Assembly (NCBI GenBank): GCA_045807125.1
Contig: JBJMHZ010000028.1
Span: 62,001-126,000 of the forward strand
Direction of reading: 5' to 3'
DNA from: JBJMHZ01 sp045807125
GTDB lineage: Bacteria; Actinomycetota; Actinomycetes; JAWWOL01
Length of the DNA stretch: 64,000 bases
The position numbers and the translations under genes are program-made. The notes beneath the pieces are model-generated. The model did not search any database, was not told the origin of the DNA, and was given only the letters and a program-made list of their open reading frames with translations. Each line of letters opens with the position of its first letter. Within the stretch, counting starts at the first letter, position 1. Positions 1 through 8,172 of this stretch are shown piece by piece.

Positions 1-543
1 GGCGCCGCCCACGTGCCCGATCGGCAGGGGTAGCTCGACCGCCACGACCAGCTCGGCGACCCCGAGCGCGGTGCGGTGCGCGCCCACGATCAGCTCCTCG
101 ACGCCGCACCAGCGCTCGCCGCCCGGCCCGGCGATGCGCACCCTGGCACCGGCCGCGAGCAAGGCGGCCGGCACCTCGGCTGCGGGGTCGGCGTGCACCA
201 GGGAGCCGCCGAGCGTCGCCCGGTTGCGCACGTGCACCGGACCGACCAGCGCGGCGGCCTCGGCGAGGACCGGCGCGTGCGCCACCACGAGCGGATGCGA
301 CTCGAGCGCGCGCAACCGTGCCGTCGCCCCCACGCGCAGGGAGCCGTCGCTCGCCTCGACGCGGTCGAGGCCGTAGATGCGGCCGATGTCGACGAGCAGC
401 GGAGGCCTCAGCAACCGCTGGTTCACGAGCGGGACGAGCGCCTGCCCGCCCGCGAGCGCCCGCGCGCCCGCTTCGCCCGCGAGCGCGCGCACCGCCTCCG
501 GCACGTCGCGAGCGGCGACGTACTCGAACGGGGCGGGCTTCAC
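1..543 (-). CDS. Molybdopterin dehydrogenase FAD-binding (medium) subunit, CoxM/CutM-like; 3' end outside window
   Basis: Family role: the FAD-carrying medium subunit of xanthine dehydrogenase/CO dehydrogenase-type molybdo-hydroxylases, which passes electrons from the Mo and 2Fe-2S subunits to FAD. The 181 codons visible start KPAPFEYVAARDVPEAV, then show the FAD diphosphate-binding block LAGGQALVPLVNQRLL (near residues 33-48) and the second family block VRNRATLGGSLVHADPAAE. Both are diagnostic. The GTG at 543 is preceded by AGAGGTGA about nine bases upstream, which fixes the start. The protein is cut by the window edge; the family is about 280-290 residues long. The partner small and large subunits should lie outside the window. 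It is divergent from the accessory operon that starts at 716. Substrate cannot be told from this subunit. Confidence 0.85.
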   Translation of the reverse strand, partial: MKPAPFEYVAARDVPEAVRALAGEAGARALAGGQALVPLVNQRLLRPPLLVDIGRIYGLDRVEASDGSLRVGATARLRALESHPLVVAHAPVLAEAAALVGPVHVRNRATLGGSLVHADPAAEVPAALLAAGARVRIAGPGGERWCGVEELIVGAHRTALGVAELVVAVELPLPIGHVGGA

Positions 544-715
544 GGGGCCGCGTCACCTCTGCTCGACGGCTGGCATGCGGGCGGACTGCCCACGAGCAGC
601 CGACGATACGAGCGATGCGATAATTCAACAAGGGTTGTGCGATGGGCGCGGCGCTCCTAGCATCGGGCCGATCCCGTGATGGCGCGCCGCCGCCGCGGGC
701 TCGAGGGGGGACGCG

Positions 716-2266
716 ATGCAGCATGTGCTGAAGGTCGTCGAGGAGTGGCGGGAGCGCATCGAGGACCACCCGCTGCACCGCTGGCTGGTGGCCGAGGACG
801 ACGGCGTCGCGCCGGAGGACAAGCTCTGGTTCAGCCTGTACTTCACGAACTTCATCATGTACTTCCGCGAGCTGAACCTTTACCACATCTCGTACGGCGA
901 GCAGCGCCATACCGATGCCCAGCGCGCGGCCCTGTCCGCCCATGCGGACGAGGACATGACGCACTCGCGGCTCTTCATGCGCGACTTCAAGACGCTCGGG
1001 TGGGACGGGCTGCTCGGGTGGAAGCCGTCCGAGGTCTTCCACTGGCTGTTCTCCAGCCCGGTGAACGAGTCGCTGCGCAAGCGCACCACCGCGATCACCA
1101 AGCTCTACATCGAGGCGGAGGATCCGGCAGTTCGCTACGCGGTCGTGGAGGCGGTGGAGGCGTGCGGCAACGCCCTGTTCCGCCACACCAAGCAGGTCGC
1201 CGACCGCTACGCGGCACGAACCGGACGCGAGCTCATCTACTGGGGTGAGTACCACCTGCACCGCGAGACCGGGCATGCGGTGGAGGACGACGCGGAGGGC
1301 GAGTTCGGGCACCTGGAGCTGACGCCGGAGCAGCGGACGGGTGCGATCCGCCGCGCCGTACGGGCCTTCGAGCTCATCGACGAGCAGAACAGCGACATGC
1401 TGCGGCTGGCTCAGGAGACCATCTCGCAGGGCGGCTTCGACGGCAGGCGACGCCGGTTCGCCGCGCCCCCGACCGACGTGGAGGCCATCGAGGGCACGGA
1501 GACGTTCGACTACCACTTCTGGCCCGCCGCGCCGCATCCGACGCAGCAGGCGATCGCGGCGGCTCTCAAGCGCTGCGTTCAGCAGGTGCACGACTCCGGA
1601 GCGCTGTCGTTCTTCGACGTGGATGGCGTCGAGGAGGCGCTCGCCCGGCTTCGCCTGGCGCTGCTGTTCATCGCGACCGACACGACGGGAACGCCCACCG
1701 TGTACCGGTACATGGTTCCCTACCCGTTCCCTACTACTCCGGAGGAGCGAGCGGTCAACCGGCTCGCGCAGCGCTTCGGTCAGCGCGCGTCGATGCTCTA
1801 CGTCGACTGGGCGTCGCTCGGCCTGGACGAGCGGCTCCAGTGGCCGGTGAGCCGGACGCTGGAGTTCATCTACCTCGACCGGGCGACGGAGACGCACCGC
1901 GACCTGCGGGCCGTCATCACCCACCACATCGACGCGACGACCGATCCGGTGCTGCGCTACTGGACGATCGTGGCGCTGAAGGCGCTGACGGCGACGTACG
2001 CGGAGGCGATCGGCAGGCTCGCGGCCCGCGCCGAGAAGGACATCAGCCGTCCGCTGCCGTACCTGAGCCTCAAGCTCAACCCGTACCGCCCGGAGCTCGA
2101 GCCCGACCCCGAGGCCGACGCCGTTCGCTTCGAGTCGATCGCGGTCGGTGACGACACGGCGGCTCGGGCCGTCGCGCTGATCGAGGAGATCTACGGGGCG
2201 GTGCAGCGTCGGCTCGACGGAATGATCGAGTCGGGTCGGCGCGGCGACTACGCTGGGCTGGGATGA
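716..2266 (+). CDS. Haem-oxygenase-like diiron (HDO-type) protein with an apparent internal duplication
   Basis: Uncharacterised 516-residue protein. Its N-terminal half resembles iron-containing haem-oxygenase-fold oxidases: an alpha-helical block YFRELNLYHIS (about 49-59), a His/Glu-rich block HADEDMTHSRLF (76-87), then GEYHLHRETGHAVED near residue 170. The spaced Glu, Asp and His residues are what HDO enzymes use to bind two irons. The C-terminal half looks like a second, degenerate helical bundle: EDPAVRYAVVEAVEACGNAL in the first half resembles TDPVLRYWTIVALKALTATY in the second. The ATG at 716 follows a GAGGGGGG ribosome-binding site. The gene overlaps the next by four bases and heads an operon running to 5646. 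An oxidative or decarboxylative role is inferred from fold only; substrate unknown. Confidence 0.55.
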   Translation: MQHVLKVVEEWRERIEDHPLHRWLVAEDDGVAPEDKLWFSLYFTNFIMYFRELNLYHISYGEQRHTDAQRAALSAHADEDMTHSRLFMRDFKTLGWDGLLGWKPSEVFHWLFSSPVNESLRKRTTAITKLYIEAEDPAVRYAVVEAVEACGNALFRHTKQVADRYAARTGRELIYWGEYHLHRETGHAVEDDAEGEFGHLELTPEQRTGAIRRAVRAFELIDEQNSDMLRLAQETISQGGFDGRRRRFAAPPTDVEAIEGTETFDYHFWPAAPHPTQQAIAAALKRCVQQVHDSGALSFFDVDGVEEALARLRLALLFIATDTTGTPTVYRYMVPYPFPTTPEERAVNRLAQRFGQRASMLYVDWASLGLDERLQWPVSRTLEFIYLDRATETHRDLRAVITHHIDATTDPVLRYWTIVALKALTATYAEAIGRLAARAEKDISRPLPYLSLKLNPYRPELEPDPEADAVRFESIAVGDDTAARAVALIEEIYGAVQRRLDGMIESGRRGDYAGLG

Positions 2267-2613
2267 GCGGTCGGCACGGACTCGACGACGTGATGGCAGC
2301 GCTCGACGCGTTCGTTGCAGAGCGCAACTGGGCGCAGTTTCACTCGCCGAAGAACCTCGTCATGGCGCTGACCGTGGAGGTCGGGGAGCTCAACGAGCAC
2401 TTCATGTGGCTCGACGCGGAGCGCAGCGACCGGCTGTCCGGCAGCGAGCGCGACGAGGTCGCCGCCGAGATCGGCGACGTGCTCATCTACCTGCTGCACC
2501 TGTGCCGCCGGCTCGGCATCGACCCCGTCGATGCGGCCGCCGCGAAGCTCGACGCGGCGCGCGCGAAGTACCCGGCTGAGCGGTTCCGCGTGCCGGACGG
2601 CCGCCATGACTGA
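2263..2613 (+). CDS. MazG-like nucleotide pyrophosphohydrolase (iMazG/dCTPase type)
   Basis: 116-residue all-helical NTP pyrophosphohydrolase. The family hydrolyses (d)NTPs to monophosphate and pyrophosphate using Mg2+ held by an EExxE...ExxD cluster. Visible here: NWAQFHSPKNLVMALTVEVGELNEHF (the ExxE block, VEVGELNE) and, about 28 residues on, EVAAEIGDVLIYLLHLCRRLGI (the ExxxD block). Length fits the single-domain RS21-C6/MazG-like class. The start ATG overlaps the upstream stop as ATGA, so translation is coupled to the HDO-like gene. Its presence in a P450/flavoprotein operon is odd; it may clear a modified nucleotide or simply travel with the operon. Confidence 0.8.
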   Translation: MSGRHGLDDVMAALDAFVAERNWAQFHSPKNLVMALTVEVGELNEHFMWLDAERSDRLSGSERDEVAAEIGDVLIYLLHLCRRLGIDPVDAAAAKLDAARAKYPAERFRVPDGRHD

Positions 2614-4483
2614 GCCGGGCACCGCCACGGAGGGCTCGGCCGTCAAGGCCGTCGTCTTCGACGTGATGGGCGTGCTGGTGCGGCCGCCCGCCGTCGCCGG
2701 GCGCGCCCCCGCCGGCATGTTCGGCCCCGCCGATGCCGACTCGGACCACCCGTGGCACCGGCTGGAGCGAGGCGAGATCACGCTGGCCGAGGCGCAGCGC
2801 CTCGTCGGCCCGCCCCCGGCCGGGTCGGGCCCGGCGGCCGCCGGGCCCGTACCGCCGTTCGCCCTCATGACCGAGATGGTGGCGCTCGCCGAGCAGCTCG
2901 CGGCCGCGGGGCTCGCCCTGGCGCTGTGCACCAACGCGGTGCACGAGCTGACCGGATTGTGGTCGACGCTTTACGCCTGGGACGACCTGTTCCCCGTCGT
3001 CGTGCGCTCGTGCCATGAGGGCGTGCGCAAGCCCGACCCGGCGCTGTACGAGCGCACGCTGATGCGGCTCGGCGTCCAGCCCGAGGACGCCCTGCTCCTC
3101 GACGACTCGCCCGCCAACGTGGCGGCCGCGCAAGCGCACGGCATGCGCGCGGTGCTGGTCGACCGCGACGTGACTGCAGCAGTCGACGAGGTGCGCCGGC
3201 TCACCGGCGTGGCGCCCGACGCACCTCGCGCGACCGTCGGGCCACCTGGGCTGCGGCGCCCGGCGGTGCGCGGCGAGGCCGACGAGCTGCTGGTGGGCGT
3301 GCTGTTCGACAGCGCCACCCGGCCCGACCCGTTCCCGCTGCTGCACCGGCTGCGCGACCTCGCACCGGTGCACCAGCTGGGCGACCGGCCGGTCTGGTAC
3401 CTCAGCCGCTACGAGGACTGCCGTACCGTGCTGCGCGACCCGCGCTTCGTGAAGGTGCCGGACGGGCCCACGCTCGACTTCATCACCGGGGAGCCGGTGC
3501 CGCCCACCCCGCCAGGGCTGGTGGTGCCGATGCCGTTCCTCGACCCGCCGGAGCACACCCCGATCCGGGCCGTGATGTCCGCCGGCTTCACCCGCCACCG
3601 GCTGGCCGCGCTCGAGCCGAAGCTGGTCGCTGCGGCCGGGGAGCTGCTGGCGCCGCTGCTCGCGAGCGGCGGCGGCGAGGTCGTCGAGAGCGTCTCCTAC
3701 CCGCTGGCCGTGCGCGTGATCTGCGACCTCGTCGGCGTGCCGGAAGCCGACCGCACGGCCTTCCGCCGGCTGGTCAGGCAGGCGGCGATGACGTTCGAGC
3801 CGAGCCTCCCACCCGACGAGATGTTCGTCGCCGTGTCGGCCATCTTCGAGATGACGCAGTACTTCGGCGGGCTCGCCCGACTGGCCCGCGCCGACGAGCT
3901 GCCGGGCCTGCTGCCGGAGCTGCTGGCCGCGGCGGACGAGGCCGGCGTGACCGACGACGAGGTCGTCGCGAGCGTCGTCTTCCTCTTCTCCGCCGGCTTC
4001 GAGACCGTCGCCCACCTCATCAGCACGACGCTGTACCTGCTCGCCACCGACCCGGAGCAGTGCGCGGCCGTGGCGACCGATCCGGGCCTGGCGATGGCTG
4101 CCGTGCAGGAGGCCGGCCGGGTGCAGAGCCCGGTGCAGCTCGACTCGCGGATGGTGGGCAGCGCCGACGTGGAGCAGAGCGGCGTGACGATCCCGGCCGG
4201 CAGCGTGGCGGTGACGCTGCTGGGCGCCGCGAACCGCGATCCCGCGGTCTACGCCGATCCGGACCGCTTCGACGTCCACCGCTTCGGGCCGCCACCGCTG
4301 ACGTTCGGCACCGGCATCCACTACTGCCTGGGCGGCCGACTGGCCATGATGGAGGCGGCGGCCGTGGTCGAGCGCCTGCTGTCGGGCGGCGCACGCCGAC
4401 TGCGCGTGGCCGAGCAGGGGCTCGAGTGGAAGGACGCGATGGTGCTGCGCGGCTTCGATCGGCTGTGGCTGGAGCTGGCATGA
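2606..4483 (+). CDS. HAD-family hydrolase fused to a cytochrome P450
   Basis: One uninterrupted 625-codon reading frame encodes two enzymes. Residues about 13-195 are a HAD-IA phosphatase-like domain: motif I VVFDVMGVL, motif II LCTNAVHEL, and motif III/IV RKPDPALYE...LLLDDSPANVAAA. The usual second Asp of motif I is replaced (DVMGV), so hydrolase activity is uncertain. Residues about 220-625 are a class I bacterial P450: I-helix FLFSAGFETVAHL, ExxR as EAGR, and haem loop FGTGIHYCLGG with Cys574 as thiolate ligand. The ATG at 2606 overlaps the MazG-like gene by eight bases, and the stop overlaps the flavoprotein gene as ATGA. An internal GTG before the P450 part could also give free P450. Redox partners are not in the window. 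Function of the fusion is unknown. Confidence 0.8.
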   Translation: MTEPGTATEGSAVKAVVFDVMGVLVRPPAVAGRAPAGMFGPADADSDHPWHRLERGEITLAEAQRLVGPPPAGSGPAAAGPVPPFALMTEMVALAEQLAAAGLALALCTNAVHELTGLWSTLYAWDDLFPVVVRSCHEGVRKPDPALYERTLMRLGVQPEDALLLDDSPANVAAAQAHGMRAVLVDRDVTAAVDEVRRLTGVAPDAPRATVGPPGLRRPAVRGEADELLVGVLFDSATRPDPFPLLHRLRDLAPVHQLGDRPVWYLSRYEDCRTVLRDPRFVKVPDGPTLDFITGEPVPPTPPGLVVPMPFLDPPEHTPIRAVMSAGFTRHRLAALEPKLVAAAGELLAPLLASGGGEVVESVSYPLAVRVICDLVGVPEADRTAFRRLVRQAAMTFEPSLPPDEMFVAVSAIFEMTQYFGGLARLARADELPGLLPELLAAADEAGVTDDEVVASVVFLFSAGFETVAHLISTTLYLLATDPEQCAAVATDPGLAMAAVQEAGRVQSPVQLDSRMVGSADVEQSGVTIPAGSVAVTLLGAANRDPAVYADPDRFDVHRFGPPPLTFGTGIHYCLGGRLAMMEAAAVVERLLSGGARRLRVAEQGLEWKDAMVLRGFDRLWLELA

Positions 4484-5646
4484 GCAGCGCGACCGGGCAA
4501 CAGGTGAGCGCCGAGGCCATCTTGCGCAACGCGCGCGAGCTCGCGGGCCGGCTGCGGGAGCGTGGCGCCGAGATCGAGCGGCTGCGCCGGCTGCCGGGCG
4601 ACGTGGTGGCCGACCTGCGGGCGGCGGGCATCCTCACGATGGCGATGCCGCGCGCGTGGGGCGGTCCGGAGATGACGCCGCGGCAGATGTGCGAGGTCGT
4701 CGAGGCGCTCGCGACCGGTGACGCGTCGGCCGCGTGGTGCGGCGGCATCGCGGCCGACTCCGGCCTCTACTCGGCCTACCTCCCGGAAACGGCCGCGCAC
4801 GAGCTCTACCCGCGCCTCGATCTGGCGACCGCCGGCTGGATCTTCCCTGCCGGGCAGGCGCACCGGATCGACGGCGGCTATCGGATCAGTGGGCGCTGGG
4901 CGTTCGGCAGCGGCATCACCCATGCCGACCGGGTGGTATGCGGCTGCGTCGAGATGGGCGACGGTGTCCCCGTCCTGATGCCGAACGGCCTGCCGACGTG
5001 GCGGGTCGCCATCGTGCCGGCCACCGAGGTGGAGGTCATCGACACCTGGCGCACGACCGGCCTGTGCGGCACCGGCTCCAACGACTACGCGGTCGACGGG
5101 CTGGACGTGCCTGCGCACCACACGTTCTCGTTCTTCGCCGGTCCGCGCCGCGAGGGCGTGCTGTACCGGCGGGCCGACAACTTCCTCAGCAAGCTGTCGG
5201 GCGTGCCGCTCGGCGTCGGCCGCGCCGCGCTCGACTTCGCGACGGCGCACCTCGCGGGCAAGCTGGAGATGCCGTCGGGGCGCCCGGCGAGCGCGAATGC
5301 CCGCGTGCAAGCCAATCTCGCGCGCGCGGAAGCACTGGTCGAGGCGTCGCGGGCGTACGTCCATCGCACGCTCGACGACGCCTGGGACGCGCTGCTCGCG
5401 GGCGAGGAGCCGCACCGGGGCGACGCCGCCCTGGCGCGGCAGTTCGCCTTCGAGTCATGCCGGGAGGCCGTGCAACTGCTGTACGACACCGTGGGCGCCG
5501 CCTCGATCTACGCCGAGCGGACGCCGCTCGACCGGCACCTGCGCGACCTCGTGACAGCCTCGCAGCACGTCACCGCCCAGGAGCGCATGCGCGAGTGGAT
5601 CGGTGAGCTGCGCCTCGGTGGTTCGCCGAGCTTCCCCTTCCTGTAG
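4480..5646 (+). CDS. Acyl-CoA dehydrogenase-fold flavoprotein (HsaA/group D monooxygenase-like)
   Basis: 388-residue protein of the acyl-CoA dehydrogenase fold. Seen: N-terminal helical domain with ERLRRLPGDVVADLRAAGILTMAMPRAWGG, which is typical of two-component flavin monooxygenases and related dehydrogenases (HsaA, DszC, IndA types); beta domain ISGRWAFGSGITHADRVVCG; and C-terminal helical bundle with QLLYDTVGAASIYAERTPLDRHLRDL. No clear catalytic Glu of true acyl-CoA dehydrogenases is obvious, which favours an oxygenase or desaturase acting with a separate flavin reductase. It is the last gene of the 716-5646 operon, joined to the P450 fusion by an ATGA overlap; the operon ends 11 bp before the convergent maf gene. 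Substrate unknown. Confidence 0.75.
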   Translation: MSSATGQQVSAEAILRNARELAGRLRERGAEIERLRRLPGDVVADLRAAGILTMAMPRAWGGPEMTPRQMCEVVEALATGDASAAWCGGIAADSGLYSAYLPETAAHELYPRLDLATAGWIFPAGQAHRIDGGYRISGRWAFGSGITHADRVVCGCVEMGDGVPVLMPNGLPTWRVAIVPATEVEVIDTWRTTGLCGTGSNDYAVDGLDVPAHHTFSFFAGPRREGVLYRRADNFLSKLSGVPLGVGRAALDFATAHLAGKLEMPSGRPASANARVQANLARAEALVEASRAYVHRTLDDAWDALLAGEEPHRGDAALARQFAFESCREAVQLLYDTVGAASIYAERTPLDRHLRDLVTASQHVTAQERMREWIGELRLGGSPSFPFL

Positions 5647-5657
5647 GCCCCGCGAGG

Positions 5658-6269
5658 TCAGGCCCACAGGTCGGTGATGCGCACGCCGAGCTCGCTCAGC
5701 AGGCGGCGCAGCAAGGGCAGCGACAGGCCGATGACGTTGCCGTGGTCGCCGTCGATCCCGTCGACGAACGGTGCCGATCTGCCGTCCAGCGTGAAGGCGC
5801 CGGCCACACGCAGCGGCTCGCCGCTCGCGACGTACGCCGCCAGCTCGTCGTCGTCCGGCCAGCCGAACCGCACGGTGGTGGCGGCGACCGCATCGGCCCG
5901 CCGGCCGGTGGACGCGTCGACGAGGCAGTGCCCGGTGAGCAGATCCCCGGCGCGGCCGCGCATCCGCCGCCAACGCTGCAGCGCCACCTCGGGCGAGTCC
6001 GGCTTGCCGAGCAGCTCGCCGTCGAGCTGCAGCAGCGAGTCGCACCCGAGGACGAGAGCCCCCGGCAGATCCGCGCGCCCGGCGACCTGCTCGGCCACCG
6101 CGGTCGCCTTGAGCGCGGCGAGGGTCGCCACCGTGCCGTACGGGTCGGCGCGCGGCACGGCCGACTCGTCCACCCCGCTGACCATGACGACCGGCGCGAG
6201 GCCGGAGTCGCGCAGCAGCCGCAGCCGGGCCGGCGAGGCGGAGGCGAGGACCAGCGGACGGGACGGCAC
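5658..6269 (-). CDS. maf: Maf-like nucleoside triphosphate pyrophosphatase
   Basis: About 203 residues. Maf proteins hydrolyse non-canonical or UTP/dTTP-type nucleotides and act in nucleotide sanitation and septum inhibition. Diagnostic N-terminal LVLASASPARLRLLRDSGL carries the S-x-S-P-R substrate loop; GALVLGCDSLLQLDGELLGKP carries the catalytic Asp; the C-terminal GAFTLDGRSAPFVDGIDGD and NVIGLSL are family blocks. The start is uncertain: GTG at 6269 puts the family N-terminus two codons in, GTG at 6287 and ATG at 6383 are also in frame, and none has a strong ribosome-binding site. Divergent from the F420 oxidoreductase gene, so both promoters must lie in about 6270-6381. Confidence 0.85.
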   Translation of the reverse strand: MPSRPLVLASASPARLRLLRDSGLAPVVMVSGVDESAVPRADPYGTVATLAALKATAVAEQVAGRADLPGALVLGCDSLLQLDGELLGKPDSPEVALQRWRRMRGRAGDLLTGHCLVDASTGRRADAVAATTVRFGWPDDDELAAYVASGEPLRVAGAFTLDGRSAPFVDGIDGDHGNVIGLSLPLLRRLLSELGVRITDLWA

Positions 6270-6381
6270 GACCGTAGATGGTGGCACGCGCCGTCGCCGG
6301 GCCGCCCGGCGGTTCCGCGCGCCACGCCCGGGAAGGCCAGTCGCGTTCGCAGGCACGCAGGGGACGGGAGGCAGCACGGTC

Positions 6382-7347
6382 ATGGTGCAGTGGGGCTACA
6401 CGATGATGTGCGAGCAGGCCGGGCCGCGGCAGCTCGTCGACGACGTCGTCACCGCGGAGCGGGCGGGGTTCGACTTCGCGGTCATCTCCGACCACTACTT
6501 CCCCTGGCTGGACGAGCAGGGCCACTCGCCGTACGCCTGGTCGGTGCTCGGGGCGGCGGCCTGGGCGACCGAGCGCATCCCGCTCATGACCTACGTGACC
6601 TGCCCGTCGTTCCGCTACCACCCGGCGGTCGTCGCGCAGAAGGCGGCGACGGTGCAGCTGCTCTCGGGCGGCCGGTTCACCCTCGGGCTCGGAGCCGGTG
6701 AGGCGCTGAACGAGCACGTCGTCGGGGCCGGCTGGCCGCCCGTCGACGTACGGCACGAGCGGCTCGCCGAGGCCGTCGAGATCATCCGCGCGCTCTTCGC
6801 CGGCGGCTACGTCAACTACCGCGGCAAGCACTTCGACGTCGAGTCGGCCAAGCTGTGGGACCGCCCCGAGCAGCCGCCGCCGATCGCCATCGCGGTGTCC
6901 GGCGCGCAGTCCTGCCGCCTGGCGGGCGAGCGCGCCGACGCGATGGTGGCGGTCGAGCCGAAGGCCGAGCTGGGCTCGATGTTCGACGCGGCCGGCGGCG
7001 CCGGCAAGCCGCGCATCGGGCAGCTGCCGGTCTGCTACGACAGCGACCGCGACGCGGCGGTGCGCCGCGCGCACGAGCAGTTCCGGTGGTTCGCGGGCGG
7101 CTGGAAGGTCAACAGCGAGCTGCCTGGCACCGCGGCCTTCGCAGCGGCCTCCCAGTTCGTCCGACCGGACGACGTCGCCGAGCAGCTGCCGTGCGGCGAC
7201 GACGTGGAGGAGCATGCGGAGAAGCTCCAGCCGTTCGCCGAGGCGGGCTTCACCCACGTGGCGCTCGTGCAGGTCGGCGCAGGCGCCCAGGAGGCCTTCC
7301 TGCGCTGGGCCGAGGACCGGCTGCTGCCCCGACTGCGGAAGATGTGA
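6382..7347 (+). CDS. LLM-class F420-dependent oxidoreductase (F420-G6PD-like)
   Basis: 321-residue TIM-barrel oxidoreductase of the luciferase-like monooxygenase superfamily. Such enzymes move hydride between substrate and deazaflavin F420 in the cytoplasm. Seen: WGYTMMCEQAGPRQLVDDVVTAERAGFDF at the N-terminus, the DHYFPWLDEQGHSPYAW block, TYVTCPSFRYHPAVVAQKAATV, and GGRFTLGLGAGEALNEHVVG. These match the F420-dependent G6PD-like subfamily common in actinobacteria. Followed five bases later by a nitroreductase gene, so probably one transcript. True glucose-6-phosphate specificity is not shown; substrate is best left open. Confidence 0.85.
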   Translation: MVQWGYTMMCEQAGPRQLVDDVVTAERAGFDFAVISDHYFPWLDEQGHSPYAWSVLGAAAWATERIPLMTYVTCPSFRYHPAVVAQKAATVQLLSGGRFTLGLGAGEALNEHVVGAGWPPVDVRHERLAEAVEIIRALFAGGYVNYRGKHFDVESAKLWDRPEQPPPIAIAVSGAQSCRLAGERADAMVAVEPKAELGSMFDAAGGAGKPRIGQLPVCYDSDRDAAVRRAHEQFRWFAGGWKVNSELPGTAAFAAASQFVRPDDVAEQLPCGDDVEEHAEKLQPFAEAGFTHVALVQVGAGAQEAFLRWAEDRLLPRLRKM

Positions 7348-7352
7348 CGCCG

Positions 7353-7868
7353 ATGGAGACCTGGGACGCCGTCACCTCGCGGCGCAACGTGCGCGACTAC
7401 GCCGACGAGCCGATCGCTGCCGAGCAGCTCGACCGCATCCTGGAGGCCGCGAGGCGCACGCCGTCGTCGCAGAACGCGCAGCCGTGGGACTTCGTGGTCG
7501 TGACCGACCGGGACCGGCTCGGGCAGCTGGCGCAGGTGTGGCGCGGCGCGGGCCACGTCGCGCGCTCCGCGGCGACGATCGCGCTGGTCACCGCCGAGCC
7601 CGACGGTGACCGGCAGCGGGCATCGGTGCACTACGACCTGGGCCAGGCGACGATGAGCATCATGCTCGCGGCCACCGACCTCGGCATCGGCTCGGCGCAC
7701 GCCGCGGTGGCCGACCAGGACATGGCCCGGCGCGTGCTCGGCCTGCCGCCCGACCGGCTCTGCGCCTACCTCGTCGCGCTCGGCCGCCCGGCCGGGCGGC
7801 CGTTGACGCCGATCCGCCGCCCCGACCGGCGGCCGTTCGACGAGGTCGTCCACCGCGAGCAGTGGTGA
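7353..7868 (+). CDS. Nitroreductase family FMN protein
   Basis: 171-residue FMN-dependent oxidoreductase of the NfsB/FRase type. N-terminal SRRNVRDYADEPIAAEQLDRIL and TPSSQNAQPWDFVVVTD are the FMN phosphate and ring-binding blocks; DLGIGSAHAAVADQDMARRVLGLPPDRLCAYLVALGRP is the conserved C-terminal half. It sits five bases after the F420 oxidoreductase stop and shares its transcript. The family reduces nitroaromatics or quinones, or dehydrogenates; which applies here cannot be said. Translation ends 150 bp before the small peptide gene at 8022. Confidence 0.85.
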   Translation: METWDAVTSRRNVRDYADEPIAAEQLDRILEAARRTPSSQNAQPWDFVVVTDRDRLGQLAQVWRGAGHVARSAATIALVTAEPDGDRQRASVHYDLGQATMSIMLAATDLGIGSAHAAVADQDMARRVLGLPPDRLCAYLVALGRPAGRPLTPIRRPDRRPFDEVVHREQW

Positions 7869-7946
7869 CACGGTGGTGACGCGTCATCACGGCCAGTGGC
7901 GCCCGGCCGACAGGTAGCTGCCACGGACTGTTTGGGCGCTCGGCGT

Positions 7947-7985
7947 TAACTTCGGGCAGTCAATCTAGTAACTTCGCCGAGTCAA
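7947..7985 (+). promoter_or_regulatory. Two 17-bp direct repeats upstream of peptide gene 1 (candidate operator)
   Basis: TAACTTCGGGCAGTCAA at 7947-7963 and TAACTTCGCCGAGTCAA at 7969-7985, offset exactly 22 bp (two helical turns) and 37 bp before the peptide ATG. On the other strand each reads TTGACT-N7-GTTA. A matching TTGACT-N6-GTTA element lies upstream of peptide gene 2 at 24975-24990. The likely binder is the neighbouring XRE-TPR regulator; this is inference. TTGACT also resembles a -35 box, so part of the signal may be promoter. Confidence 0.5.
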
Positions 7986-8021
7986 GGGGGGACGAGAAGC
8001 GCTGACTGAGAGGAACCCGAG

Positions 8022-8156
8022 ATGCGCCGTGTCACCAGGACGCTCGTCTGCTGCGTCGCCGCCACCGTGATCGCTGTCATCGGGGCAAGCGCGGGGAGCG
8101 CCACGTTCGCCGCCGGCCCCAATGGCGGTGGGCTGCCCGGCTGCTGCGTGAGGTAA
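8022..8156 (+). CDS. 44-residue secreted peptide with C-terminal Cys-Cys (candidate signal peptide 1)
   Basis: Short gene of 45 codons. The ATG follows GAGAGGAA with ideal spacing. The product has a basic start (MRRVTRT), a hydrophobic core (about residues 8-24), small residues suitable for signal peptidase near 24-31 (GASAGSATFAA), and a short mature end GPNGGGLPGCCVR with Cys41-Cys42. It is exported by its sequence; function is not known from any family I recognise. It faces a convergent XRE-TPR regulator (8193-9581) 36 bp away. A second locus at 25069 encodes a peptide of identical length with Cys41-Cys42 next to a homologous regulator, which argues strongly that this is a real gene and that the pair works together, probably as a pheromone and its receptor. 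Confidence 0.7.
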   Translation: MRRVTRTLVCCVAATVIAVIGASAGSATFAAGPNGGGLPGCCVR

Positions 8157-8172
8157 GGCCCCTGGTCTACCG

